Shown piece by piece: positions 54,195 to 63,096 of a DNA stretch of 64,000 nt. Location of the stretch: NCBI RefSeq assembly GCF_003226895.2, contig NZ_PNJG02000001.1, positions 496,001 through 560,000 on the forward strand, written 5' to 3'. Position 1 is the first letter of the stretch. Every line of letters begins with the position of its first letter. The translations under genes and the position numbers were made by a program. The DNA is from Kocuria tytonis. Its GTDB lineage: Bacteria > Actinomycetota > Actinomycetes > Actinomycetales > Micrococcaceae. The notes under the pieces are model-generated. The model saw only the letters and a program-made list of their open reading frames with translations, was not told where the DNA came from and searched no databases.

Positions 54195-55256
54195 CTATGC
54201 CCCCAGCGCGTTCTTGAGGGCCGGGACGTGCACGTCCAGTGCACGTGACATGGCCAGCGGGGACGAGCAGTTCCCGGAGAGCATGTCCTGCTTGTCCGTG
54301 AGGAACAGTCCATGTCCGGCCTTGATGGCGGGAATGGTCTTGAGCACTGCGTCGGTACGGAACTTCTCGGCCTGGGCGTCGTCCTCCGCGGCGGCCATGA
54401 AGATGTCGCTCGCCAGTTCGTCCGCGCGCTCCTTGGGCCACTCGCGCCAGAACTGGTCCCCGGAGATGTTCTTGGACACCACCGGGGCCAGGGTCATGCC
54501 CAGCTCGGCGAGGAAGCGCGGGCGCCCGTCAGTGGGACCGTAGAAGCCCAGGCTCTGGGAGACGTCCCCGTAGATGAAGCTCTTGCCCTTGGCGTCGCCC
54601 AGCTCGTCGGAGCGCTCGCGGATGAGCTTCTCGGTCTGGGACACGAGGTCGTCACCGGCCTGGGAGCGGCCCAGCGCCTTGGCGGTGACCCGCTGCATGT
54701 CCTGCCACGAGTTCACCCACGGGCCCGTGGGGTACGCGACCACGGGGGCGATCTTGGTGAGCCACTGGTACTCCTCCTTGGTGGCACCGGAGTTCACGGC
54801 GATGATCAGGTCCGGGCTCAGTTGCGCGATGTCCGTGAAGTTGATGCCGTCGGACTCGTCCATGGTCTTGGGGGTCTGCCCGCCCAGCTCGGAGACCTTG
54901 GCGTCGAACCAGTCCGTGGAGCCCTTGTCGTTGCCGCCCCACGCGATCTTGGTCATGCCCACGGGAATCACGCCGAGCGCCGCCACGAAGTCCTGGGTGT
55001 TGCTCGCGCCCACGCACACCACGCGCTCGGGGGCCTTTTCCACGGTGGTGGAGCCCAGGGCGTGCTTGACCGTCACGGGGAAGGTGTCGGAGGGGGTCGA
55101 GGAGGCGGACGCACCCGGGGTGCTGCCGGACCCGCCGCCGTCCCGCGAACCGGTGGAGCACGCCGTGAGCCCCACCAGGGATGCCACGGCGAGGCCGGAC
55201 CCGAGCAGGGTGCGGCGGCTGAGCTGACGACGGGGCTGGGACGAGTCGCGGGGCAT
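54195..55256 (-). CDS. Fe-siderophore substrate-binding lipoprotein
   Basis: The 353-residue class III binding protein carries a twin-arginine-like signal (RRQLSRRTLLGSG) and a lipobox LVGLTAC with the lipidated Cys near residue 33. A Gly/Ser/Thr linker follows, then the two lobes joined by a helix: VVCVGASNTQDFVAALG near 84 and DLIIAVNSGATKEEY near 154. It is the first gene of the five-gene uptake operon, directly behind an iron box, so it should be repressed by iron. Confidence 0.94.
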   Translation of the reverse strand: MPRDSSQPRRQLSRRTLLGSGLAVASLVGLTACSTGSRDGGGSGSTPGASASSTPSDTFPVTVKHALGSTTVEKAPERVVCVGASNTQDFVAALGVIPVGMTKIAWGGNDKGSTDWFDAKVSELGGQTPKTMDESDGINFTDIAQLSPDLIIAVNSGATKEEYQWLTKIAPVVAYPTGPWVNSWQDMQRVTAKALGRSQAGDDLVSQTEKLIRERSDELGDAKGKSFIYGDVSQSLGFYGPTDGRPRFLAELGMTLAPVVSKNISGDQFWREWPKERADELASDIFMAAAEDDAQAEKFRTDAVLKTIPAIKAGHGLFLTDKQDMLSGNCSSPLAMSRALDVHVPALKNALGA

Positions 55257-55282
55257 GGGCTCTCCTCGAGCGGTGAATTTAA

Positions 55283-55301
55283 TAAGGTGAGCCTAACCTA
55301 A
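55283..55301 (-). promoter_or_regulatory. DtxR/IdeR/DmdR iron box
   Basis: The minus strand reads TTAGGTTAGGCTCACCTTA, matching TTAGGTTAGGCTAACCTAA at 17 of 19 positions, 27 bp before the binding-protein ATG. It is nested in a larger inverted repeat with arms GGTGAATT (55272-55279) and AATTCACC (55300-55307). Confidence 0.9.
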
Positions 55302-55389
55302 TTCACCGCCTCCGGGGATGGCAAGTGGGCTCGGCCCCGGGCAGACGCGGCGCGCCGCTCCTCCCCGCACGGCCCCGCGGTGCCCGCCC

Positions 55390-56190
55390 TCAGGACGTGC
55401 TGCGAATCACCTTGTGGGGTGCCGCCTGGGCCACGGGCTTGAGGGTCAGGGTGTCGATGTCCACGTGGTGCGGCAGCTCCACGGCGAATGCACATACCTC
55501 CGCGACGTCCTCCCCCGTGAGCGGCTTCTCCACACCGGCGTAGACCCGCTCTGCCTTCTCGGCGTCCCCGCCCAGGCGCATGAGGGAGAACTCCGGGGTG
55601 TGCACCAGCCCGGGCGCGATCTCGATCACGCGCACGTTGTGCTCGGCCTCCTCCAGGCGCAGCGCCTCGGTCATCGCGCGCTCGGCGTGCTTGGCGGCGT
55701 TGTACCCGGCGCCGCCCTCGTACGCGCGCCACGCGGCCAGGGACGTGAGGTTCAGCACCGTCCCCTCCCCGTTGGCCCGCAGGGCGGGCAGGAACGCCCG
55801 GGTCACGCGCAGGGTGCCGAGCACGTTCACGTCGTACATCCACTGCCACCCGGCCACGTCCGCGTCCGCCACGGGGTCGGTGCCGCGGGCCCCGCCAGAG
55901 ATGTTCAGCACGGCGTCCACGGTCCCCTGCTCCGCCAGCACGCGGTCCCGCAGCGCGTCCACCTGTGCCTGGTCCGTCACGTCCGTGGGTGCGGCGATCG
56001 CCCCGGTCTGCTCCGCGAGCTCCGCGAGCCGCTCCTCGCGGCGGGCCACGGCGTAGACGGTCCACCCGCTCGCGCGCAGCCGCCGCACAGTGGCCTCGCC
56101 GATCCCCGTGGAGGCGCCCGAGACCACCGCCACCTTCCCCGTGCCCAGGGCGTGCGGCGCGGGATACCTCGATGCTGTGTTCTGCGTCAT
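55390..56190 (-). CDS. Short-chain dehydrogenase/reductase (YdfG-like)
   Basis: The 266-residue NADP-type SDR has the cofactor motif SGASTGIGE (near 24-32), an RREERL patch that favours NADPH, the catalytic Ser in LNLTSLAAW (near 150) and YNAAK (near 165-169). Sequence style is that of the serine 3-dehydrogenase/YdfG subgroup. The ATG at 56190 was chosen because the longer open frame beyond it is antisense to valS. It is divergent from valS; substrate unknown. Confidence 0.87.
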   Translation of the reverse strand: MTQNTASRYPAPHALGTGKVAVVSGASTGIGEATVRRLRASGWTVYAVARREERLAELAEQTGAIAAPTDVTDQAQVDALRDRVLAEQGTVDAVLNISGGARGTDPVADADVAGWQWMYDVNVLGTLRVTRAFLPALRANGEGTVLNLTSLAAWRAYEGGAGYNAAKHAERAMTEALRLEEAEHNVRVIEIAPGLVHTPEFSLMRLGGDAEKAERVYAGVEKPLTGEDVAEVCAFAVELPHHVDIDTLTLKPVAQAAPHKVIRSTS

Positions 56191-56325
56191 GGCAGCAAGT
56201 CTACGGAGCACGACGCCGCCCGGCCGGGTCCCGCGCCCGCCGCACCCTGGGAGCGCAGGGTGCGCGGGCGTCGTCGTCCCCCGCCCGGTTCGAACCGCGC
56301 GAAAGGCCCGTGAGAGACTGGCGGC

Positions 56326-58977
56326 ATGGCACATGACACGACGGGTACAGACACGCCCGGGACCCCTGACCACGCACCGGCCGCCGCGCGGGTGACCGTC
56401 CCCGAGAAGCCCGCACTGGAGGGCCTCGAGGAGAAGTACGCCACCCGGTGGCGCGAGAACGGGACCTACGCGTTCCGCGAGGACACGGACCGGGAGTCCG
56501 TGTACTCGATCGACACTCCCCCGCCCACGGCGTCCGGCTCCCTGCACGTGGGACACATGTTCTCCTACACGCAGACGGACGTGATCGCGCGCTACCAGCG
56601 CATGAGCGGCAAGAACGTGTTCTACCCGCTGGGCTGGGACGACAACGGTCTGCCCACCGAGCGCCGCGTGCAGAACTACTACGGTGTGCGCTGCGAGCCC
56701 GGCCGGCCGTACGTGGCGGGCTACCGCCCGCCCGAGAAGCCCGCCAGGAACCAGCGGGACTGGGACGTGGTCTCCCGCCAGAACTTCATCGAGCTGTGCG
56801 AGGAGCTCGCGGTGGAGGACGAGAAGGTCTTCGAGCACCTGTTCTCCACCCTGGGCCTGTCCGTGGACTGGAACCGCACGTACCGCACGATCGATGCGCA
56901 CTCCCGCAAGGTCTCGCAGCTCGCGTTCCTGAAGGACCTCGAGGCCGGCAACGCGTACATGGCCGAGGCCCCCACCATGTGGGACGTCACCTTCCGCACC
57001 GCCGTGGCGCAGGCCGAGCTCGAGGACCGCGAGCGCGAGGGCGCCTACCACCGCGTCTCGTTCCACCGCCCGGACGGCGAGAAGGTCTTCATCGAGACCA
57101 CTCGCCCCGAGCTGCTGCCCGCGTGCGTGGCCTTGGTGGCCCACCCGGACGACGAGCGCTACCGGCACCTGTTCGGCACCACCGTGCGCTCCCCGCTGTT
57201 CGACGTCGAGGTGGAAGTCAGGGCCCACCCGCTGGCCAAGCCGGACAAGGGCTCGGGCATCGCCATGATCTGCACGTTCGGCGACCTCACCGACGTCACG
57301 TGGTGGCGCGAGCTGGACCTGCCCACCCGCGCGCTGATCGGCCGCGACGGCCGCTTCCAGGCCGAGCGGCCCGAGTGGATCGCGGAGGGCGCACCCGCCG
57401 AGCGCTACGCGGAGGTGGCCGGCAAGACCGTGTTCTCCGCGCAGAAGGCCGTGGTGGACATGCTCCGCGGGTCCGGGGACCTGGACGGCGATCCAAAGAA
57501 GATCATGCACCCCGTGAACTTCTACGAGAAGGGCGACAAGCCCCTCGAGGTGGTCACCTCCCGGCAGTGGTACATCCGCAACGGCGGCCGGGACGCCGAG
57601 CGCCGGGACACCCTGATTCAGCGTGGTCGCGAGATGGCGTGGCACCCCTCGTTCATGCGCTCGCGCTACGAGAACTGGATCGAGGGGCTCAACGGGGACT
57701 GGCTGATCTCCCGCCAGCGCTTCTTCGGTGTGCCCTTCCCGGTCTGGTACCCGCTGGACGCCTCCGGCGAGCCGGACTACGAGCACCCCGTGCTGCCCGC
57801 CCCGGAGCAGCTGCCCGTGGACCCGGCCTCCGACACCGCGCCCGGCTACTCCGAGGAGCAGCGGGACCAGCCCGGCGGCTTCATGGCGGACCCGGACGTG
57901 CTGGACACCTGGGCCACCTCCTCCCTGACCCCGCAGATCGCCACGGGCTGGGGCGTGGACGAGGAGCTGCACGCCAAGACCTTCCCCATGGACCTGCGCC
58001 CGCAGGGCCACGACATCATCCGCACGTGGCTGTTCTCCACCGTGGTCCGCGCCGAGACCCTGGCCGGGACCGTCCCGTGGACCAACACGGCGCTGTCCGG
58101 GTGGATCCTGGACCCGGACCGCAAGAAGATGTCCAAGTCCAAGGGCAACGTGGTGGTCCCCAACGACGTCCTCGAGAAGTACGGTGCGGACGCCGTGCGC
58201 TACTGGGCGGCCTCCGCGCGGCTCGGTGCGGACACCGCGTACGACGAGGGGCAGATGAAGATCGGGCGCCGCCTGGCCATCAAGCTGCTCAACGCCTCCA
58301 AGTTCGTGCTGGCCCAGGGGGTCACGGAGGCCTCGGTGCTGGGATCCGGCACTGACGCCGCCGTGGTGACCAACGGCCTGGACCGCGCCCTGCTGGCCCA
58401 GCTGGCCACCGTGGTGGAGCGGGCCACAGCCGCGTTCCGCGAGTACGAGTACGCACGTGCCCTGCAGCTGATCGAGTCCTTCTTCTGGACGTTCACGGAC
58501 GACTACGTGGAGCTCGTGAAGGACCGCGCCTACGGCTCCCGCGGCGAGGCGGCCCAGGCGTCGGTGCACGCCGCCCTGGCCACCACCCTGGACACCGTGC
58601 TGCGGCTGTTCGCGCCGTTCCTCCCGTTCGCCACCGAGGAGGTCTGGTCCTGGTGGCGCGCAGGCTCCGTGCACCGTGCGTCCTGGCCCGTCACGGACGG
58701 CTGGGCGGATCTCGCCGGGCAGGGCGATCCGGAGGTGCTCACCGTGGTGGGCGAGGCGCTGTCCGGGCTGCGCAAGTCCAAGTCCGAGGCCAAGGTCAAG
58801 CAGCGCACCGCCGTCACCTCGGCCGTGGTCTCCGCACCCGCGGCACAGCTCGAGCAGCTGCGCGCGGGCCTCGAGGACCTGCAGGCCGCGGGCAACGCCG
58901 CGGACCTCACGCTCTCGGCCGCGGAGGGCGAGCTCGCGGTGAGCGACGTGGTCCTGGAGCAGACCGAGCAGGGCTGA
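56326..58977 (+). CDS. valS: Valyl-tRNA synthetase
   Basis: The 883-residue class I enzyme charges tRNA-Val. It has a HIGH motif as SGSLHVGHMF (near 71-80), the ValS-specific GWDDNGLPTERRVQ (near 105), an editing domain near 210-400 and KMSKS in DRKKMSKSKGN (near 600). It has a short C-terminal extension rather than a long coiled coil. No T-box is visible in the 135 bp upstream. It is divergent from the SDR gene and 7 bp before the next hydrolase gene. Confidence 0.97.
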   Translation: MAHDTTGTDTPGTPDHAPAAARVTVPEKPALEGLEEKYATRWRENGTYAFREDTDRESVYSIDTPPPTASGSLHVGHMFSYTQTDVIARYQRMSGKNVFYPLGWDDNGLPTERRVQNYYGVRCEPGRPYVAGYRPPEKPARNQRDWDVVSRQNFIELCEELAVEDEKVFEHLFSTLGLSVDWNRTYRTIDAHSRKVSQLAFLKDLEAGNAYMAEAPTMWDVTFRTAVAQAELEDREREGAYHRVSFHRPDGEKVFIETTRPELLPACVALVAHPDDERYRHLFGTTVRSPLFDVEVEVRAHPLAKPDKGSGIAMICTFGDLTDVTWWRELDLPTRALIGRDGRFQAERPEWIAEGAPAERYAEVAGKTVFSAQKAVVDMLRGSGDLDGDPKKIMHPVNFYEKGDKPLEVVTSRQWYIRNGGRDAERRDTLIQRGREMAWHPSFMRSRYENWIEGLNGDWLISRQRFFGVPFPVWYPLDASGEPDYEHPVLPAPEQLPVDPASDTAPGYSEEQRDQPGGFMADPDVLDTWATSSLTPQIATGWGVDEELHAKTFPMDLRPQGHDIIRTWLFSTVVRAETLAGTVPWTNTALSGWILDPDRKKMSKSKGNVVVPNDVLEKYGADAVRYWAASARLGADTAYDEGQMKIGRRLAIKLLNASKFVLAQGVTEASVLGSGTDAAVVTNGLDRALLAQLATVVERATAAFREYEYARALQLIESFFWTFTDDYVELVKDRAYGSRGEAAQASVHAALATTLDTVLRLFAPFLPFATEEVWSWWRAGSVHRASWPVTDGWADLAGQGDPEVLTVVGEALSGLRKSKSEAKVKQRTAVTSAVVSAPAAQLEQLRAGLEDLQAAGNAADLTLSAAEGELAVSDVVLEQTEQG

Positions 58978-58984
58978 TCCCACC

Positions 58985-60088
58985 GTGGCAGCCGGGCGCG
59001 GCTCCGGAACGACGACGGCGCGGGGCACCCCGGAGCCCCGGCAGGGCGGCTCCCCCGCCACCGCAGAGGTGACGGAGAGCCGCGGCCGCGGCCGCCGCGT
59101 CGTCGCCCGCTTCGGACGCGTCCTGCGTCGGGCCGTGCTCGTCGCGCTCGTGACCCTGCTGGCGCTGACCGTCGCCAGCGTGGTGGGCAACGCCCTGACC
59201 ACGCCGCCCGAGACCCTGGAGGCCGATGCCGGTTCCTTCGTGGAGGTCCACGGCGCATCGGTGCACGTGGAGCACTGGGCGGCCGCGGGGCACCACGGCT
59301 CCCCCGGTGCCGCGCCGATCCTGCTGCTCCCAGGATTCGCGGAGTCCACGGTGGCCTTCCGCGCGGCGGGGCCCCTGATCGCCGCGCAGGGCCTGGACGT
59401 CTACGCCCTGGACCTGCCGGGCTCCGGCTTCACCCGCGGAGGCGACACCGAGGACCTGCGCTCACAGGCCGACCTCGTGGCGGGGACCATCCGGGCACTG
59501 GAGATCGAACGGCCCGTGGTGGTCGGGCACTCCCTGGGTGCCGCGGTGGCGGGCGGCACCGCGCTGTGGCACCCGGAGCTGGTGGGCGGTGTGGTCTTCG
59601 CGGACGGCGACGCCCAGGACCTGGACCTCGGGGACGGCACCTGGCGGGCCCGCATCGCCCGGCTGCCCCACACCACGAGCGCCTACCGGGTCTTCACCCG
59701 GTGGACCTGGCTCGACCGGCTGGCCCTGGCCAACTCGTGCGGCTCGGCGTGCACGGCCTTCGACGGCGACGACGGCACCCGTCTGGCGCGGCAGTGGATG
59801 CGCTCGCTGACCCAGGGGGACGTGGAGCACTCCCTCCTGGGCAGCGCCGGGCACAGCGGCATCCTGCACCTCGAGGAGGACCAGATGCGCGCGATCGCCG
59901 TGCCCCGCGCCATCGTCTGGGGCGCGGAGGACACCCGCTCCGGCGGGTCACTGCAGGACACGCGGGACAGGCTCGGAAACCCGGCCGAGCGGATCATCGA
60001 GGGCGCCGCCCACGACGTCATGAACGCACGGCCGCAGGGGTTCGCCGACGCCGTGGAAGAGCTTGTGAACGGCATGGCCGGTCACTGA
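58985..60088 (+). CDS. Membrane-anchored alpha/beta hydrolase
   Basis: The 367-residue protein has a basic N-terminus, one membrane helix (about 49-68) and an external alpha/beta hydrolase domain. Motifs are LLLPGFAE near 115, nucleophile GHSLG near 180, the Asp in GAEDTRSGG near 318 and the His in GAAHDVM near 341. Start is GTG, 7 bp after valS, so it is co-transcribed with it. Substrate unknown; it differs from the secreted hydrolase at 19898. Confidence 0.82.
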   Translation: MAAGRGSGTTTARGTPEPRQGGSPATAEVTESRGRGRRVVARFGRVLRRAVLVALVTLLALTVASVVGNALTTPPETLEADAGSFVEVHGASVHVEHWAAAGHHGSPGAAPILLLPGFAESTVAFRAAGPLIAAQGLDVYALDLPGSGFTRGGDTEDLRSQADLVAGTIRALEIERPVVVGHSLGAAVAGGTALWHPELVGGVVFADGDAQDLDLGDGTWRARIARLPHTTSAYRVFTRWTWLDRLALANSCGSACTAFDGDDGTRLARQWMRSLTQGDVEHSLLGSAGHSGILHLEEDQMRAIAVPRAIVWGAEDTRSGGSLQDTRDRLGNPAERIIEGAAHDVMNARPQGFADAVEELVNGMAGH

Positions 60089-60237
60089 CCGGGCTGCGCC
60101 ACGGGTGGGCCCGGTGCTTCCCCGCGTCCCGGGACGGGATGCACGGCCGGCACACTCGGCGCGGTGGCCCACAGGCCGCCCGGTTGCCGGGGGTTCGGCC
60201 CCCGGGGCGTCCAGTCCCCGGGGCGGACGACGCGAAA

Positions 60238-60278
60238 AACCCCGCCCCGGGGCCGTCGCGGGCCGCCGGGGCGGGGTT
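60238..60278. terminator. Intrinsic terminator shared by convergent genes
   Basis: A 13-bp stem (60238-60250 with 60266-60278) is flanked on the minus side by a run of T. It ends the DsbA-like gene and can also stop valS-hydrolase transcription. Confidence 0.88.
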
Positions 60279-60306
60279 CTTCACATGCGATGGAGCGTCA
60301 GACGAC

Positions 60307-60909
60307 TCAGCTGAAGTCCGGGCCCTTCTCGCGGCCGCGCTTGAGCTCGTAGAACCCGGGGTAGGAGGCCAGCGCCAGCGCGCCGTCCCAGACCTTCCCG
60401 GCCTCCTCGCCCTTGGGTGCGGGGGTGAACACGGGGCCGAAGAAGCCCACGCCATTCACCGCGATGCACGGCGTGCCGATGTCCTGCCCCGCCACCGCCC
60501 GTGCCTCGTCCGTGGAGGCGCGCAGGGCGGCGTCGTACTCGGTGGAGTCCTTGGCCGCTGCGAGGTCTGCGGGCAGGCCCACCTCCGCGAGGGACTCGGT
60601 GATGATCTGCTCCGGGTCCTCCATGCCGCCGGGGTGGCGGCGGGTGCCCATCGCGTCGTAAAGCTTCTTGTAGTACTCGTCCCCGTGCTGCTGCGCGGCG
60701 GCCTCCACCACGCGCACGAGCCACATGGACTCGTCGTGGCCGTGGTGGTGGTTCTCCGGGTTGTCCTCGTTGAGGATGCCCAGGGAGATGATCCGCCAGT
60801 CCACCTCCACGTCCCGCACGCGCACGACCTCCTCCATCCACCGGGAGGTCATCCACGCCCAGGGGCACAGCGGATCGAACCAGAAATCGACGTGCTGCTT
60901 CTCAGCCAT
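60307..60909 (-). CDS. DsbA-like mycothiol-dependent nitroreductase family protein (Rv2466c type)
   Basis: The 200-residue thioredoxin-fold protein with helical insert resembles the actinobacterial Rv2466c family, which uses mycothiol. The redox motif reads FDPLCPWAW (Cys14-Pro-Trp-Ala), so only the first Cys is present, which fits a monothiol mechanism with mycothiol. Near 145 is the cis-Pro region IGTPCIAVNGVGFFGPV, with another Cys. The family is induced by thiol stress and activates nitro-prodrugs in mycobacteria. It stands alone after clpX. Confidence 0.85.
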   Translation of the reverse strand: MAEKQHVDFWFDPLCPWAWMTSRWMEEVVRVRDVEVDWRIISLGILNEDNPENHHHGHDESMWLVRVVEAAAQQHGDEYYKKLYDAMGTRRHPGGMEDPEQIITESLAEVGLPADLAAAKDSTEYDAALRASTDEARAVAGQDIGTPCIAVNGVGFFGPVFTPAPKGEEAGKVWDGALALASYPGFYELKRGREKGPDFS

Positions 60910-60939
60910 GAGAGTTCCTTTCGTTTCCTCCGCGGGGCG

Positions 60940-62235
60940 TCACGCCGACTTGTGACGACGACGCTCCGCCTCGATTATCTCGTGCGTGAAGATCTCCGGG
61001 TCCGCGAGCTTCGCCACGGCGTCCTCCGTGACCAGCACGGCGGCGACGTCGTCCCGTCCCGGCAGCTCGAACATGACGGGCATCAGGATGTCCTCGAGGA
61101 TCGCGCGCAGACCGCGCGCCCCGGTGCCGCGCTCCAGGGCCAGCTCGGCGATCGCCTCGAGCGCCTGCGGGTCGAAGGTCAGCTCCACGCCGTCCAGCTG
61201 GAAGAGCTTGCGGTACTGCTTCACCAGCGCGTTGCGGGGCTCCGTGAGGATGCGCACCATGTCCGCGACCGAGAGCTTGGACAGCGTGGTCACCACGGGC
61301 AGGCGCCCGATGAACTCGGGGATCAGCCCGAACTTCAGCAGGTCCTCGGGCTGGACCTGACCGGCGATGTCCACGTCCGCGGTGTCCCTGATGGGGGCGC
61401 CGAAGCCGATGCCCTTCTTGCCCGTGCGCTGCTGCACGATCTCCTCGAGTCCCGCGAACGCGCCGGCCACGATGAACAGCACGTTGGTGGTGTCCAGGTG
61501 CAGGAACTCCTGCTGCGGGTGCTTGCGGCCGCCCTGCGGCGGGACCGAGGCCACCGTGCCCTCGAGGATCTTCAGGAGCGCCTGCTGGACCCCTTCGCCC
61601 GATACGTCACGCGTGATCGAGGGGTTCTCCGATTTACGCGAAATCTTGTCGATCTCGTCAATGTAAATAATCCCCTGCTCCGCCTTCTTGAGATCGAAAT
61701 CAGCGGCCTGGATGAGTTTGAGAAGAATGTTCTCCACGTCTTCACCGACGTACCCCGCTTCCGTCAGGGACGTGGCATCCGCCACGGCGAACGGCACGTC
61801 CAGCTTCTTGGCCAACGACTGCGCGAGGTAGGTCTTGCCTGAACCCGTGGGGCCCACCAGCAGGATGTTGGACTTGGCCACCTCGATGACCTCCTCGTCC
61901 CCCTCGGCGCCGGCCAGTGCCAGCGTGTGCCCGGAGACCCCGGCGCGGATGCGCTTGTAGTGGTTGTACACCGCCACGGCCAGGGCGCGTTTGGCGGGCT
62001 CCTGCCCGATCACGTACTCCTGGAGGTGGTCGTAGATCTGCTGCGGGCGGGGGAGCTCCGTCTGGTCCGTCTCCGCGACCTCGGTGAGCTCCTCCTCGAT
62101 GATCTCGTTGCACAGCTCGATGCACTCGTCGCAGATGTAGACGCGCGGGCCCGCGATGAGCTTGCGCACCTGTTTCTGGCTCTTGCCACAGAAGGAGCAT
62201 TTGAGCAGGTCAACGCTCTCTCCGATGCGCGCCAT
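60940..62235 (-). CDS. clpX: ClpX, ATPase subunit of Clp protease
   Basis: The 431-residue AAA+ unfoldase has the N-terminal zinc domain (CSFC near 14-17, CDEC near 36-39), Walker A GPTGSGKT (near 128-135), Walker [11 protein letters not shown] (near 193) and the IGF-type ClpP-docking loop (KKGIGFGAP near 275). It feeds substrates to ClpP1P2. A strong hairpin separates it from clpP2, so it may also have its own promoter. Confidence 0.98.
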   Translation of the reverse strand: MARIGESVDLLKCSFCGKSQKQVRKLIAGPRVYICDECIELCNEIIEEELTEVAETDQTELPRPQQIYDHLQEYVIGQEPAKRALAVAVYNHYKRIRAGVSGHTLALAGAEGDEEVIEVAKSNILLVGPTGSGKTYLAQSLAKKLDVPFAVADATSLTEAGYVGEDVENILLKLIQAADFDLKKAEQGIIYIDEIDKISRKSENPSITRDVSGEGVQQALLKILEGTVASVPPQGGRKHPQQEFLHLDTTNVLFIVAGAFAGLEEIVQQRTGKKGIGFGAPIRDTADVDIAGQVQPEDLLKFGLIPEFIGRLPVVTTLSKLSVADMVRILTEPRNALVKQYRKLFQLDGVELTFDPQALEAIAELALERGTGARGLRAILEDILMPVMFELPGRDDVAAVLVTEDAVAKLADPEIFTHEIIEAERRRHKSA

Positions 62236-62322
62236 GTGTCAGCCTCACAGTTCGTCGTGGCAGATTCTGGGACCACTCTAGGCGAGCGGATCACGGGGCG
62301 CCCAATCTCCTCCGGACGCATG

Positions 62323-62361
62323 ACGGCCACGGAGCGAGCCGTCTGCTCGCGCCGTGGCCGT
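62323..62361 (-). terminator. Long hairpin between clpP2 and clpX
   Basis: Outer arms ACGGCCACGG/CCGTGGCCGT and inner arms GCGAGC/GCTCGC pair with only one A-G mismatch between them and a CGTCT loop. It is 22 bp past the clpP2 stop. There is no U-tract, so it may be an attenuator or RNA-processing site. Confidence 0.6.
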
Positions 62362-62383
62362 GCGTGTGGAACCCGCCGGTGTG

Positions 62384-63046
62384 TCAGGCCTGGGTGACCG
62401 TGGAGGGCTTGTTGATCTTGCGGGAGTCCAGGACCTGGTCGATGATCCCGTACTCCTGGGCCTCCTTGGCGGTGAGGATCTTGTCGCGCTCGATGTCGCG
62501 GTTGATCTCGTCCACGCTCTTGTCCGTGTGCAGGGCCATGGTCTCCTCGAGCCACGTGCGCATGCGCATGATCTCGTTGGCCTGGATCTCGATGTCCGAG
62601 GCCTGCCCGCCACCCTGGCCCTCCATGGCGGGCTGGTGGATGAGCACGCGGGCGTTGGGCAGCGCCAGGCGCTTGCCCGGGGTGCCGCCGGCGAGCAGCA
62701 CCGAGGCCGCGGAGGCCGCCTGACCCAGGCACACGGTCTGGATCTCGGGGCGGATGTACTGCATGGTGTCGTAGATGGCCGTCATGGCCGTGAACGAGCC
62801 GCCCGGGGAGTTGATGTACATGGTGATGTCCCGGTCCGGGTCCTGGGACTCGAGCACGAGCAGCTGCGCCATGATGTCGTCCGCGGAGGTGTCGTCCACC
62901 TGGACGCCCAGGAAGATGATGCGGTCCTCGAACAGCTTGGTGTACGGGTTCTGGCGGCGGTAGCCGTAGGGCGTGCGTTCCTCGAAGTCGGGGATCACGT
63001 AGCGGCTGGTGGGCAGCTGCGGTGCGGTGGCGTGAGGGAGGTTCAT
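62384..63046 (-). CDS. clpP2: ATP-dependent Clp protease proteolytic subunit, ClpP2
   Basis: The 220-residue serine protease has YINSPGGS (near 79-86), the catalytic Ser in GQAASAAS (near 111), His in LIHQPAMEGQ (near 136) and Asp in HTDKSVDEI. Actinobacteria need two different ClpP subunits forming a mixed 14-mer; this is the second. The start ATG at 63046 follows GGATCA; the longer open frame is antisense. It is 50 bp after clpP1. Confidence 0.96.
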   Translation of the reverse strand: MNLPHATAPQLPTSRYVIPDFEERTPYGYRRQNPYTKLFEDRIIFLGVQVDDTSADDIMAQLLVLESQDPDRDITMYINSPGGSFTAMTAIYDTMQYIRPEIQTVCLGQAASAASVLLAGGTPGKRLALPNARVLIHQPAMEGQGGGQASDIEIQANEIMRMRTWLEETMALHTDKSVDEINRDIERDKILTAKEAQEYGIIDQVLDSRKINKPSTVTQA

Positions 63047-63096
63047 TGATCCGTCCTGAGAAGTCTGTGGGTGTGTCGTGGCGGCGCGGACGCGGA

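Noticed and set aside
56191-56325. T-box leader for valS
   Set aside because: No T-box sequence, specifier or terminator pair is visible in this 135-bp interval.
55390-59349. 1319-codon minus-strand frame joining the SDR to sequence opposite valS
   Set aside because: Only the last 266 codons encode a real protein; the rest is antisense to valS and its hydrolase neighbour.
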